The notes under the pieces are model-generated. The model saw only the letters and a list, made by a program, of their open reading frames with translations. It did not search any database and was not told where the DNA came from. Made by a program: the position numbers and the translations under genes. A DNA stretch of 39,961 bases from Actinomycetota bacterium (lineage in GTDB: Bacteria; Actinomycetota; Thermoleophilia; RBG-16-64-13), in assembly GCA_023483915.1 (NCBI GenBank), contig JAMDEO010000234.1, positions 1 to 39,961 on the forward strand, given 5' to 3'. Positions 23,227 to 30,524 of the stretch are shown here, piece by piece. Positions within the stretch are counted from its first letter, which is position 1; every line of letters starts with the position of its first letter.

Positions 23227-24363
23227 CTAGTTCGTCATCGCGTATCGATTTAGTAGGTTGTAGAGCAGTGCGGAGACCTCTCCGCGCGATGCAGGACTGG
23301 CGAACTTGTAGCTCATCCCCATCCCCTGAATCCCATCGAGGAGACCTGCTGCGCTAGCCTTGACCGCGTTGGCATAGTGCTCGCCCCATGAGAACCCGGT
23401 TCTAAACGGCGGGTCATAGCCTTCTGGGGCGTCCGGGATGTTCGCTGCCCGGACAATCATGGTAATGACTTGCTCTCGGGTGATACTGCTGAACGGTGCA
23501 AACTTGGTGGCACTGATGCCCTGCGTTATGCCACGAGCTGCGCAGACAGCCACATACTTGTCAGGGTATAGGGGGTCGGCACCCGAACCCTTCTCAACGT
23601 CGGTGAAGGGACAGACTTCGGAACCAGTCACGGGAAGCCCAAGCGTCTTGACAATCATCTTGGCGAACTGCTGCCGGGCTACCGGATTGTTCGGTATGAA
23701 TATGTCTCCGGCATACCCAGTAACGATTCCACGCGAAGCCAGATCGTTGATCTGAACGGCATAAGGATGAGAGTCGGGGACGTCAAGAAATGTGGACCCG
23801 GGTGGAGAAGTCGTTGTGGTCGTTGTTGAGGGAGATTCGCCCGATGGCGCAGACAGTTTGAACCGGTACCTGATCTCGTTTGAAGACGATTCTCCTTGGC
23901 CGAATCTCAAGTAGTACGTGCCGGTGGATGGTGCCGTCTTATACAACGACTCCCACCCGATATTGTCCGTCATCCCACCAGCAATGGGCGTCATGCTACT
24001 TCCTGGTCCATAAAGCTCACAGCCCAGGCCCCACGAGTCCGCCCTTATCGTCACGTATATGAGTCCCCCAGCAACTGTCTCAAATCGAAACCAATCCTCG
24101 TCGCCCCCCGACGAAATGACAAGATCGTACTCGGTGCTGCTGCTTTCCCAGGGCGGGGATATGCGCGTAGCAGCCAACCTTGAGTCGTTGGATTCGAAGC
24201 GATCATTTGAGCTGGCAACAGCCAAAGCGGCCGAGCAGAGCAGGACCAGGGAGAGGGTCAAGATCACTCCCAAAGTAATACTGCCAGGCTTGGACCGCAA
24301 GTACGTCGCTCTTGTAGCCGGCTGCTCAGGCTTATGGACGCAAAGAAGAAGAATCCGACGCAT
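23227..24363 (-). CDS. Secreted S-layer-homology (SLH) protein with a PPC-like N-terminal domain
   Basis: ATG 24363 follows AAGGGGG. The 378-aa protein has a signal sequence (hydrophobic ITLGVILTLSLVLLCSAALA, about residues 28-48), a beta-rich region resembling bacterial pre-peptidase C-terminal domains (DRFESNDSRLAATRISPPW, YYLRFGQGE), a Thr-Ser-Pro linker, and three SLH repeats: FLDVPDSHPYAVQINDLASR, FTDVEKGSG...YVAVCAARGI, and WGEHYANAVKASAAGLLDG. SLH repeats bind secondary cell-wall polymers, so the product should sit on the cell surface. It is unusual cargo for a small integrative element and could alter surface receptors. Confidence 0.88.
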   Translation of the reverse strand: MRRILLLCVHKPEQPATRATYLRSKPGSITLGVILTLSLVLLCSAALAVASSNDRFESNDSRLAATRISPPWESSSTEYDLVISSGGDEDWFRFETVAGGLIYVTIRADSWGLGCELYGPGSSMTPIAGGMTDNIGWESLYKTAPSTGTYYLRFGQGESSSNEIRYRFKLSAPSGESPSTTTTTTSPPGSTFLDVPDSHPYAVQINDLASRGIVTGYAGDIFIPNNPVARQQFAKMIVKTLGLPVTGSEVCPFTDVEKGSGADPLYPDKYVAVCAARGITQGISATKFAPFSSITREQVITMIVRAANIPDAPEGYDPPFRTGFSWGEHYANAVKASAAGLLDGIQGMGMSYKFASPASRGEVSALLYNLLNRYAMTN

Positions 24364-24572
24364 TTAGCCCCCTTGGGTCCTCTGTGCTCAGTGGTCGCTA
24401 TCGTGAGCGGTTTGGCTACACAGCCTCAGTTCTTGGCTTCTGCCATTCCTCCTAACTGCTCCGTGAGCTTGTCCCTGTTGAAGAACCAACGCGAGCCGAT
24501 CTTGACCACGCCTGCTATGTGGCCCTGCTCGGCGCGGGACCAGACCCAGTCCCCCAGTCAGTGGCGGATGTG

Positions 24573-25352
24573 CTACATGTCTTCCTCAGCACTTCGACAT
24601 TCCTCAGCAGCTTGCGGAATCGGTTGGGTTTCGTCTCCAGAACCGATTACCCCAGGAGCAAGTGCGCTTCCAAGCGCTTCGCGCTCCATCTCTCGCCACA
24701 GGTCGCACGTCTGCCTGATCGCTGCTCTTTCCGTCGCGCCTAGCTGCGTGACTGCCCCGTCAAGGTTTATCCAACTCATGTCAATCGGTTCAGCAAGCCC
24801 AGAGGCTGCAAGAGCAATGGCATCCTGCATGACCCGGTAACAAATGCACTGGCCAGCGGCAAGGGTCCTGGGTTCGTAGTAGAGATACGGTCGCGCTATC
24901 GCGTGAGCAAAAACCTTGCCGCTCCCTATTGCGGCGAAGCGCCCGAAGCGCATGTCATAGATCTGGTCTCGTCCATCTCGTTCAAACTCAACCACCCATG
25001 GCTTGCCTTCCCAAACCGCCGCGAGCAGTAGTACGCCAAAGGGTGGACGGTTGAACGGGGGTTCGGGATGCGGGGCATGGTTTTCCGCACCCTCACGAAG
25101 GATTTGGCATAGGCGAGACTTGACTAGTTGCACGGTTGCGTCGAAGTGGTTCTTCGGCTTCAGAGAATCCAGACTTCTTTCGTATTTCTGGAGAACTCCG
25201 ACATCTCCCGAACCACCAAATAGGATGGGTTGCCCAAGGACCTGCTTTATCTTACCGACGGGTATCTTGGTGCCGACATCAGCCTCTGAGGCTGCACTAT
25301 CCGCGGCGATCACCACACCGTCTGCGCACGCCATGGCAACAACAAGAGTCAC
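24573..25352 (-). CDS. Proteasome-beta-like Ntn-hydrolase
   Basis: 259 aa from GTG 25352. After removal of Met the mature protein begins TLVVAMACADGVVIAADSAA. Numbered from this Thr, Thr1, Asp17 and Lys33 fall exactly at proteasome beta-subunit active positions, and GGSGDVG follows at about 45-51 where the substrate-lining glycines lie. Later segments (PPFGVLLLAAVWEGKPWVVE, RFAAIGSGKVFAHAI) fit the beta-sandwich of the family. It resembles neither HslV nor the actinobacterial prcB in context: no ATPase, Pup or alpha-subunit gene is near. It lies 12 bases after a Panacea-like gene in the same operon. A self-compartmentalised or small protease is inferred. Confidence 0.78.
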   Translation of the reverse strand: MTLVVAMACADGVVIAADSAASEADVGTKIPVGKIKQVLGQPILFGGSGDVGVLQKYERSLDSLKPKNHFDATVQLVKSRLCQILREGAENHAPHPEPPFNRPPFGVLLLAAVWEGKPWVVEFERDGRDQIYDMRFGRFAAIGSGKVFAHAIARPYLYYEPRTLAAGQCICYRVMQDAIALAASGLAEPIDMSWINLDGAVTQLGATERAAIRQTCDLWREMEREALGSALAPGVIGSGDETQPIPQAAEECRSAEEDM

Positions 25353-25364
25353 GGCCGCGTTCGC

Positions 25365-25817
25365 CTAGGCTCGTGCGAAAACGCTCTTCTCAGCGTAGGC
25401 GGGATAGCGATCATAGACGGCCTTCAGCAGGCTGCGGAATGACAAATCGGTAACGTACTTTCGGAGCTGCGCCATGTAACACAGTAGTCTCTGATCCATC
25501 CCGCTCGCACACTCAGCAGCAACAGATTTCCCACCGGGCGTCAGCGAATAGTGGCACCACGACTGGCCAGGAACCGGTGCACGATCCAGGTATCCCAGGT
25601 CATCAAGAACATCGAGGTCCTGATAGACGTCGATGGAAAACGGCCCATAATGGTACGGTTCGAAGCGGTATCTGCCGGACGGTGATAACCACGTGTTGGG
25701 GGTCTCCATGGTGAGCAAGAAAAGGCCCTTCATGATCCGAACAGGGTCCAGATTTGGAGATTCGCCGCTGCCTAGAAAGACCAGCAAGGCACGTTGCCTC
25801 TCGGACAGTTCACCCAT
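25365..25817 (-). CDS. Panacea/SocA-like domain protein
   Basis: ATG 25817 with GAAAGG upstream gives 150 aa; a longer frame to 25973 is less likely. The protein reads LSERQRALLVFLGSG, RIMKGLFLLTME, YRFEPYHYGPFSIDVYQDLD and VLDDLGYLDRA. The YxYGPFSxDVYxDLDxL string is characteristic of Panacea/DUF4065-related winged-helix proteins, several of which act as antitoxins or proteolysis adaptors (SocA delivers SocB to ClpXP). The gene for the proteasome-like hydrolase follows after 12 bases, so an adaptor-protease or regulator-protease pair is possible. Family assignment is by pattern memory. Confidence 0.6.
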   Translation of the reverse strand: MGELSERQRALLVFLGSGESPNLDPVRIMKGLFLLTMETPNTWLSPSGRYRFEPYHYGPFSIDVYQDLDVLDDLGYLDRAPVPGQSWCHYSLTPGGKSVAAECASGMDQRLLCYMAQLRKYVTDLSFRSLLKAVYDRYPAYAEKSVFARA

Positions 25818-25878
25818 CTTGCTCGCCCTTTCGCTTGCCACTATGATCTGACGCCCCGGTGGTTCGCTCCAATCTACT

Positions 25879-26088
25879 CTAAGAATACTCCAAAGGAGGC
25901 GGTGCACCTTGCCCAAGAATCCGGTACGTTTCCACGCTTCGATGCGGATACTCCTTCTCATGGTTTTGGGCACAGGCTTCGCCCTGGGGGTCCGTCCATC
26001 TTGGAATGGGTATGGCTGCGGTGGCCCCGCCTTGGCTCAGCGTAGATATTCCGGCAGCCCCGTTCTGATTGGGGTTCGGGCTGCTCAT
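25879..26088 (-). CDS. Possible small protein after the tail-fibre-like gene, 69 aa
   Basis: ATG 26088 has GGGAGAC eight bases upstream. The first half (NPNQNGAAGISTLSQGGATA) is of the low-complexity type seen in small phage structural proteins. An overlapping frame starting at 26109 with an even better RBS (GGAGGG) is an alternative, so only one of the two may be real. Confidence 0.35.
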   Translation of the reverse strand: MSSPNPNQNGAAGISTLSQGGATAAIPIPRWTDPQGEACAQNHEKEYPHRSVETYRILGQGAPPPLEYS

Positions 26089-26126
26089 GGTTTTTGTCTC
26101 CCGCGCTCATCTTGCCCTCCGCTGCA

Positions 26127-27383
26127 TCATGGGTTGTAGTTGAAGGTCCGCAGGCGGTCCCACTGGTTGCTTCCATTGACGACCCAGACAGAGCCGCCAG
26201 TGCCCATCCAGATACTGCCCTTGGGGTAGCTGGTACTGGCATCCTGCGTTGGCGCCGGGCCAGAAAGGATGTATTGCGCGTCGCCATCATGCGACAGGGC
26301 CAGATACGAGCACGCGAATTCAATCGGGTACTGACTGTTGAAGACCGTCTTGTTGCTGCCCGTGTAGGCATAGCATTTCTCGGTGCCGTTATAGGCAAGA
26401 CTAAGACGCTCTGGTACTCCGGGGGTGTCGCTGAGTGTGTTGATGAAGACACCGTTAGTGTGGTCGCACTGCACGACTAGAGAGCCGCCCGAGTTGTAGA
26501 TCGCAATCCCCGCCGAAGTCATCTGAGTGCGAGCGCCGGTGTCACTCGTGGCTGTGCTCACCACAATGCCCGAGGTCGTGTTGATGCGGGTGATGTAATG
26601 GCTGCCATCCTCCACCACGCCGCCGCCGGCCAGTAGACGGCCGTTGGCTGTAGTCTGAGCGTTGTTCGCGGCGGTGTTAGCAGTGTTGGCAGTTGACTGA
26701 GCGTCGCTAGTAGCGGTCTGCATGCCACCCAGTGTGGTGGTGCCGCCTACCTGCACGCTGTTGCCCAGGTTGACGGTGCCGCTGTTCATCGTGACGGTAC
26801 TCGAAGCGTCGGTGGTGAGGCTGACCTTGGAACATGTGAGGATGCCGGTGGCCCCGTCCAAGAGAATCGTTGTCGCGCCACCGGTCTTGACGAATATCTG
26901 GTTGCCCGCGATGCAGACCCCAGCGCTGGCGTCTCCGATAGTGACACCGCCCGCCCCAACAGAGATGGTGCCAGCGGTCATGGTGCCCGAGATGGTAGAA
27001 CCGGCCGCAACCGTGCCCTTGAAAGTGGCAGCGCCCGTGGTGCCATCGAGCGAGACGACCGCAGCATTGTCTTTGATGAGTTGCAGTACGGAATCCGTCA
27101 AGAGCAGGCCCGTGGTCGGCGTGGCCCCGTCGGCAGCAGAGGAGATAGAGACTCCCCCACTGCCCACTGCCAAGGCCCCGGCCTTCATGTAGCCTTGGAA
27201 TACCCCGTCCGTAGCGTAGAGGTGATCGGTCTGCGTACTCTTGGGGTAGATGTCGCGACCATCGACACTAGCGGCTCTGAGAGCTTCGAGTTCGGCCTTA
27301 TTCGTGCCGACGTTGCTGGTGGTCTCGCTAGTGTCGAGCGCGTTGCCAGCCTGGATGCGTGGTTGTGATTGACCGGTACCCAT
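26127..27383 (-). CDS. Phage tail-fibre/host-specificity-like protein
   Basis: 418 aa from ATG 27383 (GAGG upstream). The sequence is dominated by short Gly/Thr/Ser/Val beta repeats: LAVGSGGVSISSAADGATP, GTVAAGSTISGTMTAGTISV, GGVTIGDASAGVCIAGNQIF and STVTMNSGTVNLGNSVQVGG. An alanine-rich coiled stretch follows (STANTANTAANNAQTTANG). This pattern of regular beta hexads is typical of tail fibres, baseplate decorations and other trimeric fibres. The C-terminal 120 residues (ending WDRLRTFNYNP) look like a compact tip. It is the only obvious structural-type gene of element B, so it may serve surface adhesion or decorate a helper's particle. Confidence 0.75.
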   Translation of the reverse strand: MGTGQSQPRIQAGNALDTSETTSNVGTNKAELEALRAASVDGRDIYPKSTQTDHLYATDGVFQGYMKAGALAVGSGGVSISSAADGATPTTGLLLTDSVLQLIKDNAAVVSLDGTTGAATFKGTVAAGSTISGTMTAGTISVGAGGVTIGDASAGVCIAGNQIFVKTGGATTILLDGATGILTCSKVSLTTDASSTVTMNSGTVNLGNSVQVGGTTTLGGMQTATSDAQSTANTANTAANNAQTTANGRLLAGGGVVEDGSHYITRINTTSGIVVSTATSDTGARTQMTSAGIAIYNSGGSLVVQCDHTNGVFINTLSDTPGVPERLSLAYNGTEKCYAYTGSNKTVFNSQYPIEFACSYLALSHDGDAQYILSGPAPTQDASTSYPKGSIWMGTGGSVWVVNGSNQWDRLRTFNYNP

Positions 27384-27478
27384 TAGTGCCTCATTTCATA
27401 CTCATCGCTATCGTGCGTCAGATCGTCTAGGGTAAAATCCCTAAATCCTGACATTGTGTCGGTTTCCAGGGGTTTCTT

Positions 27479-27524
27479 GTTTTCGCCTAATCGGGGACAT
27501 ACTAGGAGACGTTTTCGCCCAATC
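27479..27524. repeat. 14-bp direct repeat pair
   Basis: GTTTTCGCCTAATC (27479-27492) and GTTTTCGCCCAATC (27511-27524) differ at one base and are spaced 32 bases apart, three helical turns. They lie in the gap between the zinc-finger and tail-fibre-like genes and may be a protein-binding array. Confidence 0.35.
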
Positions 27525-27564
27525 AGCTATCAAAAACCCGCTTGAATAGCGGCCTGGGAAAGCT

Positions 27565-28077
27565 CTAACTGTGGACATCGGCGCACACTGCACGACTTCG
27601 TTTCTTTGCCGCTCGATATTGGTCCTTCCGGGCCTGCTCACGACAGCGTTCCGAGCAGTAGGTCCGGCGATTGTGAGTGCCCTTGAAGTGCGAATCACAC
27701 TGCGGGCACACCTTGTCAGGGACAACAATCACTCTCGGCATGCCGAGCCAATCTCGATACCTGTGCTCGACTTCGCGGTTTTGTGGTAGTACCGATGCCT
27801 CGAAACACCCACAGACATCGAACTCCTCGCGCCAGAATACGCACGTACCGCCCTTGGGACCGTCGCAGGTGTGGCGGGGGGCGTAATAGCCCGCGCACTC
27901 AGCCTCGACCAGTTTCTTGATGCCAGGCGGGGCATCCCCCACTGGAGCGGCCCCAACAAGCGCCCCCGCCACGTTTAACACCTCGCACTCTAGAATCGAC
28001 AGATGCGGACCGTGTTGAAAGTGCAGGGGATAGTGGTCGGGATACCGGTCCCAGACGGGTCTGTAGGGAACGCTCAT
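27565..28077 (-). CDS. Zinc-finger protein, 170 aa
   Basis: The start ATG 28077 overlaps the stop of the 28-aa ORF by four bases (ATGA), so it is coupled. Residues about 60-95 contain CAGYYAPRHTC, GGTCVFWREEFDVCGCF, a likely metal site. Residues about 122-150 have CPQCDSHFKGTHNRRTYC, SERCREQARKDQYRAAKKRS, a zinc ribbon followed by a basic helix as seen in phage HNH-like or DNA-binding proteins. No HNH catalytic triad is clear. It lies in the replication part of element B, downstream of the RecA-like ATPase, so a DNA-binding role is inferred. Confidence 0.68.
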   Translation of the reverse strand: MSVPYRPVWDRYPDHYPLHFQHGPHLSILECEVLNVAGALVGAAPVGDAPPGIKKLVEAECAGYYAPRHTCDGPKGGTCVFWREEFDVCGCFEASVLPQNREVEHRYRDWLGMPRVIVVPDKVCPQCDSHFKGTHNRRTYCSERCREQARKDQYRAAKKRSRAVCADVHS

Positions 28078-28160
28078 GACGTGTGTCCAGCCGCGTTCTC
28101 CCAGGGGGCCATAAGCAATCGGCGGTTTGAATCGATCATGAGGTCAATCTCTTCAGACAT
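28074..28160 (-). CDS. 28-aa ORF translationally coupled to the zinc-finger gene
   Basis: ATG 28160 has AAGAGG upstream. The 28 codons (MSEEIDLMIDSNRRLL, then MAPWENAAGHTS) end in TGA overlapping the next ATG. The downstream gene has a poor RBS of its own, so this ORF probably delivers ribosomes to it. Confidence 0.5.
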   Translation of the reverse strand: MSEEIDLMIDSNRRLLMAPWENAAGHTS

Positions 28161-28253
28161 TACGAACCTCTTGTTGATAGAAGATGGAAAGCCGAAGGGC
28201 TGTGCCCGTTGGCCTCCAGCGGCGGTTTGTTACTTGTTACACCTATAAAGAAA

Positions 28254-28275
28254 GGGAATGTAATGAAACATTCCC
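28254..28275. terminator. Bidirectional terminator-like hairpin
   Basis: GGGAATGT (28254-28261) and ACATTCCC (28268-28275) form an eight-bp stem with a six-base loop, flanked by A-rich sequence on the left and TTCCTTT on the right. A larger, imperfect GTTACA/TGTAAC inverted repeat surrounds it. It sits downstream of the ATPase gene and may partly separate early and late genes. Confidence 0.5.
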
Positions 28276-28323
28276 CTTCCTTTATTACGCGCAATATTTC
28301 AGGGTTGTAACGTGTAACAAAGG

Positions 28324-29589
28324 TCATGCGGGCTCACCCTCTCCGGTGAGCGTCCACACACCTCGATCCGGGTTATCGGCCCGTCCGTCCTTCTTCAGTC
28401 GCGTCAACGCAGTGCGGACAGCGCCATCTGTAGCGCCGGTGGCTTCTACTAATTCCGCGATCTTCGCGGGACCACGCTCAAGTTCTGAAACTATGAGGGC
28501 CTGAAGAACACCCTGCTCTGTGCCGACATCAATCGCCAAACCTGGTTCCACTAGCAGCGCGTCCCGGTCGAATACCATTCGCAACCCCACGGGCTCCAGG
28601 TGCCCCATGTTGCATTTGCGGGGGAAGAGCCCGAGCCGGTACACCCCAGATCGCTCTTGCTCACTGCGAAGTTCCCAGGTGATACGAGCCAAGTTTTCCC
28701 AGTAGATGGAACCGATGGGGAGTCGATGATGGTTCTCTTCGCGACGGTCCGCCTTGGTGGTGTGAGTCTGGATGTCGGCTGCCGCGCCCGTGGAAGCCGT
28801 CACCTTGCGGAGCGTGTTGAAGAACTGGATGGTCAACTCCGAACTGGCAACGTCTCCTCCACAGGCAAGGCCGGCCGAATCGACGACCACGAACTTCACG
28901 TCATGTTTGGCGATAACCTTGGCGATATCGGAGGCTTCATCCTGAATGGGTCCCACACAGCGCCGATAGAGTGGGAACTTGATATCCGCGCCGATATAGG
29001 TCTGCCGAAGGCCGTTAGCGATCATGGTGCAGCGACGTGCCGCTTCTTGCTCGGTGACTTCCCAATCGAGTATCAGCGTGTTTGCCTGCCGGGTCTCTTC
29101 GCCTTGAAAGGGAAGGCCGTTCTCAATGAGCAACGCTTTGTAAATGGACACGAAGCTCTTGAACTGCCCGCCTGGCGCAAAGCTCAGGACTGGGAGCCCG
29201 TCAAGGACTAGCCTTCCCAACATGTACTTGACATCGATGCTCGCGACCGGCTGGAGGCGATTGGTAGGTGAGCCCTGTTCCTCGCACTCCAAGATCAGCC
29301 GACAGGACTCCTCTATCACCTGATCCCAGTTCAGGCTGTCGCGTGAAAGTCTCCCCTCCAGGTCCTTGGAGAGACCGCTCCGGCTTCGGCCTGCCGCCAG
29401 ATTCAGTGCCCCGTGGTGAAGGACAAGCTGTTCCCCGTCGATATGAGCCGTGATTCTAACCCGCGCCTGAAGTCTTCCGTCTGAGTGGCTGCGCAGCCGA
29501 TCAGCCCCGAACGTAACTTCAGCATCGGAGAACGGCCATGTGACGGCGTATGATCCTGGGGCCGCTGCTAGCCGTGGAGTCACACCCAT
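28324..29589 (-). CDS. RecA/DnaB-like AAA_25 ATPase with C-terminal winged helix
   Basis: 421 aa. ATG 29589 lies within the end of the preceding gene (10-base overlap), so they are coupled. A hydrophilic N-terminal domain is followed by the ATPase (about residues 120-330): strand LPVLSFAPGGQFKSF (P-loop), ANTLILDWEVTEQEAARRC, and Walker B VKFVVVDSAGLACGG. The P-loop has Phe-Lys-Ser where Gly-Lys-Ser/Thr is usual, an atypical form known in some RepA-like helicases. The last 60 residues (LIVSELERGPAKIAELVEAT, TALTRLKKDGRA) are a winged helix. Plasmid and phage replicative helicase/primase-associated ATPases have this layout, so replication of excised element B is inferred. Confidence 0.8.
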   Translation of the reverse strand: MGVTPRLAAAPGSYAVTWPFSDAEVTFGADRLRSHSDGRLQARVRITAHIDGEQLVLHHGALNLAAGRSRSGLSKDLEGRLSRDSLNWDQVIEESCRLILECEEQGSPTNRLQPVASIDVKYMLGRLVLDGLPVLSFAPGGQFKSFVSIYKALLIENGLPFQGEETRQANTLILDWEVTEQEAARRCTMIANGLRQTYIGADIKFPLYRRCVGPIQDEASDIAKVIAKHDVKFVVVDSAGLACGGDVASSELTIQFFNTLRKVTASTGAAADIQTHTTKADRREENHHRLPIGSIYWENLARITWELRSEQERSGVYRLGLFPRKCNMGHLEPVGLRMVFDRDALLVEPGLAIDVGTEQGVLQALIVSELERGPAKIAELVEATGATDGAVRTALTRLKKDGRADNPDRGVWTLTGEGEPA

Positions 29590-29927
29590 GGTTTAGGTTG
29601 CTTTCTTGGTTGCTGAACTTGAGGTTTTGTTCCTGTGAGTCCAGCCAGCAACTTATGACAGACCCGGATACGTTCGTCGGCCCACTGCCGCACGGTGATG
29701 TGGAACATGCCACGGTGCACAAGGGCGCGTGGATTTAGGGCCGCGATACGCGCTGCTCGGAACTTCTCGTTCTCAAGTTCGCTGGGCGTAAGGGCGGCTA
29801 GGTCCTCGTTGTAGACCTGTAGTGCCTCCTCATAGTTGACGGTCTCATTGGGTGGTCTTGTGGCGTCGCGTCGTGGGTAGCGGTAGCCGCCATTGACCGA
29901 CGGCCGAATCTCAACTAATCTTGGCAT
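29580..29927 (-). CDS. Unrecognised protein upstream of the ATPase, 115 aa
   Basis: ATG 29927 has a weak CAGG site. The product is basic at both ends and helical in the middle (NYEEALQVYNEDLAALTPSE, NEKFRAARIAALNPRAL), with VRQWADERIRVCHKLLAGL near the C-terminus. It overlaps the ATPase start by ten bases. A role as a small DNA-binding partner in replication is possible but not shown. Confidence 0.6.
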   Translation of the reverse strand: MPRLVEIRPSVNGGYRYPRRDATRPPNETVNYEEALQVYNEDLAALTPSELENEKFRAARIAALNPRALVHRGMFHITVRQWADERIRVCHKLLAGLTGTKPQVQQPRKQPKPWV

Positions 29928-30042
29928 TGCAGTTACCTGTCACTTGTCGAACGAGGAATGGGAATCTGCAGTTCGGCGCTCTTCCTTGCAGCGAGGGGCG
30001 CTTTCCTTTTTCTGCGCGATGTGCCGCTCTCATCACTCAACA

Positions 30043-30237
30043 CTAGCCCTCAAGATGCTCGTCGATCCATTGGGTGAGCCGGTCGCTTGGCACTCTTACA
30101 GCGCGGCCTGAACGCAGCGAAGGAAGGGTCCCGGAAGCAACCAGTTCATAGACATGGGATGGTGAAAATCCGCACATCTCTGCGACTTCGGGCACTGTGT
30201 AGAGCAGCCTGGGCAAGGTCGGGAGAGGGGTGCTCAA
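30043..30237 (-). CDS. xis: Excisionase/AlpA-type helix-turn-helix protein
   Basis: 64 aa from TTG 30237, whose RBS GGAGGAGGTGG is very strong; the TTG overlaps the repressor's TGA. The sequence LLYTVPEVAEMCGFSPSHVY, ELVASGTLPSLRSGRAVRV and RLTQWIDEHLEG is the MerR-like winged helix of the excisionase (DNA-binding, excisionase family) type. It probably bends DNA at the arm sites and drives excision together with integrase B. Coupling to the XRE gene suggests a single lysis-lysogeny-type switch. Confidence 0.85.
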   Translation of the reverse strand: MSTPLPTLPRLLYTVPEVAEMCGFSPSHVYELVASGTLPSLRSGRAVRVPSDRLTQWIDEHLEG

Positions 30238-30437
30238 TCTTCCACCTCCTCCAGAAGGGTTTCGGCCTCCGACTCATCAAAGCCATATGCCTCTGCCAGC
30301 TTCGCGAGTTGAGAGGGGTATGGCCTGAATCTGCGCGCCTCAATTTCGTAGACAGTAACCTGATTCAACCCCGCCCGGCGCGCAGATTCAGCCTTCGTCC
30401 ACTGGCGCTTCAATCTTTCTTGTGTCAATCGCAGCAT
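30234..30437 (-). CDS. XRE-family helix-turn-helix repressor
   Basis: 67 aa from ATG 30437 after AAAGAGG. The sequence reads TQERLKRQWTKAESARRAGL, NQVTVYEIEARRFRPYPSQ, LAKLAEAYGFDESEAETLL. This is the canonical Cro/C1 five-helix domain with Q/S-rich recognition helix. The short length means it has no dimerisation extension. A palindromic site lies between it and the rightward 490-aa gene, so it likely controls both transcripts. Confidence 0.88.
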   Translation of the reverse strand: MLRLTQERLKRQWTKAESARRAGLNQVTVYEIEARRFRPYPSQLAKLAEAYGFDESEAETLLEEVED

Positions 30438-30465
30438 TCGTGCCTCTTTCTGGGCTTGCGCCCAT

Positions 30466-30491
30466 TACAATTATCATGTAGAATAGTTGTA
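30466..30491. promoter_or_regulatory. Operator palindrome in the divergent control region of element B
   Basis: TACAATTAT (30466-30474) and ATAGTTGTA (30483-30491) are inverted half-sites matching at eight of nine positions. On the minus strand TTGGCT and TGATAA/GATAAT (17-18 bases apart) overlap it as a likely promoter for the repressor operon. Confidence 0.6.
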
Positions 30492-30514
30492 TCAGCCAAG
30501 TTTTAGAGTGCTTA

Positions 30515-30524
30515 TATATTGACA
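30515..30524 (+). promoter_or_regulatory. -10 box placed for a leaderless transcript
   Basis: TATATT (30515-30520) lies only three bases before the ATG at 30524, and no Shine-Dalgarno sequence is present. Transcription would start at or next to the A of ATG, giving a leaderless mRNA for the 490-aa protein. Confidence 0.5.

Noticed and set aside
29585..29600. TGGTTTAGG at the start of the ATPase gene, resembling the att core
   Set aside because: The match is nine bases, lies inside coding sequence, and has no arm words around it.
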